In this document: positions 63,429 through 64,000 of the stretch, piece by piece
How the letters are laid out: each line of letters begins with the position of its first letter
Position numbering within the stretch: the first letter of the stretch is position 1
DNA from: an uncultured Gammaproteobacteria bacterium
GTDB taxonomy: Bacteria > Pseudomonadota > Gammaproteobacteria > Arenicellales > Poriferihabitantaceae
NCBI GenBank assembly: GCA_947259885.1
Contig: CAMYNW010000009.1
Coordinates: 62,001 to 126,000, forward strand
Length of the DNA stretch: 64,000 nt
Direction of reading: 5' to 3'
Made by a program: the position numbers and the translations under genes
Notes under the pieces: generated by a model
Databases searched by the model: none
The model's input: only the letters and a program-made list of their open reading frames with translations
What the model was told of the DNA's origin: nothing

Positions 63429-63850
63429 TTCGTCCTCGCTCTGTTTGCGGTTATGTTCTTTTAGTTATTACTCATTGATTCCGACTGAGAACAGGGCTTT
63501 GCAACCTATCTCAATATCCTCAATTCCATCGACAAATATAATCTCCAATTGGATGAGATTTGCTTATGCTTGAAGTTTAGCAGCAAATGAAAAACACCGG
63601 TGCCACCATACCGAGCAGAACACCTCTTACTCCCAACTAACATTGTGTTTCATGTCTCTACCAAGTCAGCGCATATTCCTTATCGAAATTCAAACTATAT
63701 TCGGCAAAAGTAGTTTAAATCTCCTCGCCATATTTAGCACAGACCTGACTCCATGCAGCGTTTAGCGATTTAGGCCTGACTATCGAGTTCCATGTTGCCT
63801 GAACTAGCTCGTCCAGACGGTGCAATTAATCTTTTCTATCAGGCAAAACA
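63429..63850. other. AT-rich spacer, nothing recognised
   Basis: About 420 bases upstream of the decarboxylase gene. No protein-like frame with a ribosome-binding site, hairpin or repeat stands out. It should contain the decarboxylase promoter. Confidence 0.4.
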
Positions 63851-64000
63851 CTATGCGTTACTTGCTAGTTCAACAAACTCCCTGAAATCTAAGTGCTTTA
63901 ATACCTGCTTCTTGATAGTAGTACTGGTATTACGTGCCCAATGTTTGTACCCATCCCTAAGATAGGAATAACCCCATCTTTCTTGCATGCCAGGTGATCC
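63851..64000 (-). CDS. C-terminal fragment of a gene running off the window, unidentified
   Basis: The minus-strand frame entering from the right edge is open for 49 codons to a TAG at 63851-63853. It has protein-like composition, including MQERWGYSYLRDGYKHWARN and ending LKHLDFREFVELASNA. The 5' part lies outside the window. I do not recognise the family from this fragment, and chance cannot be excluded. Confidence 0.4.
   Translation of the reverse strand, partial: GSPGMQERWGYSYLRDGYKHWARNTSTTIKKQVLKHLDFREFVELASNA

Overview
The window reads as a chromosomal segment of a Gram-negative bacterium, most likely a marine-type gammaproteobacterium. It holds about 44 protein-coding genes or gene remnants. 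The Gram-negative call rests on an LpxO-like lipid A hydroxylase, an ArnT-like glycosyltransferase, a GT9 heptosyltransferase-like protein, an outer-membrane barrel, MscS channels of the YbiO type and an exported multihaem cytochrome c. I see no rRNA, tRNA, CRISPR array, insertion sequence, phage gene or replication origin. The taxonomic call is inference from gene content; base composition was judged by eye only.

Layout. 0.2-4.4 kb (minus): an exported dikinase in glucan-water-dikinase domain order, followed by a penicillin-binding-type serine hydrolase. 4.5-6.1 kb (plus): a truncated ADP/ATP-translocase-like transporter, a periplasmic DsrE-like protein and a thioredoxin-like protein. 6.5-11.2 kb: glutathione S-transferase, an AhpD-like protein, a lone Tat-exported peptide-type binding protein, a pirin-like protein and a GFA-family protein. 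11.4-17.1 kb (minus): a methyltransferase with a giant zinc-ribbon/cyclase/ATPase/TPR regulator, then a VWA plus membrane J-domain pair. 17.7-19.8 kb: a Na/phosphate cotransporter and a small coiled-coil protein. 19.9-29.4 kb: envelope glycolipid genes (LpxO-like, ArnT-like, FAD oxidase, DegT aminotransferase, flippase-like membrane protein, class I/II aminotransferase, GT9). 29.5-32.1 kb: a barrel protein, a small membrane protein and a DUF2490-type gene broken by an in-frame TGA. 32.6-42.9 kb: a YbiO-like MscS channel, an octahaem cytochrome-TPR protein, a PafA-type phosphatase, and a second MscS channel co-transcribed with a membrane P-loop ATPase.

42.9-49.8 kb (minus) is a coherent operon-like block: a gamma-butyrobetaine-hydroxylase-like dioxygenase, a PuuB-like FAD amine oxidase and a complete spermidine/putrescine-type ABC importer. 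It looks built to import and oxidise a quaternary amine, betaine or polyamine. 51.2 kb encodes a phosphoethanolamine-methyltransferase-like enzyme, thematically linked to choline/betaine. 52-55 kb encodes a second giant cyclase/ATPase/TPR regulator with a SAM domain in place of the zinc ribbons.

55.6-63.4 kb is the most unusual region. It carries a LodA-type quinoprotein amino-acid oxidase with its LodB flavoprotein, a C69 dipeptidase, a bacterial pepsin (family A1) with no signal peptide, and a PsiD/phosphatidylserine-decarboxylase-like enzyme. A possible theme is peptide breakdown to amino acids followed by oxidation or decarboxylation. The region is visibly more AT-rich than the left end, has long gene-poor spacers and contains families better known from eukaryotes, so acquisition by transfer is plausible but unproven.
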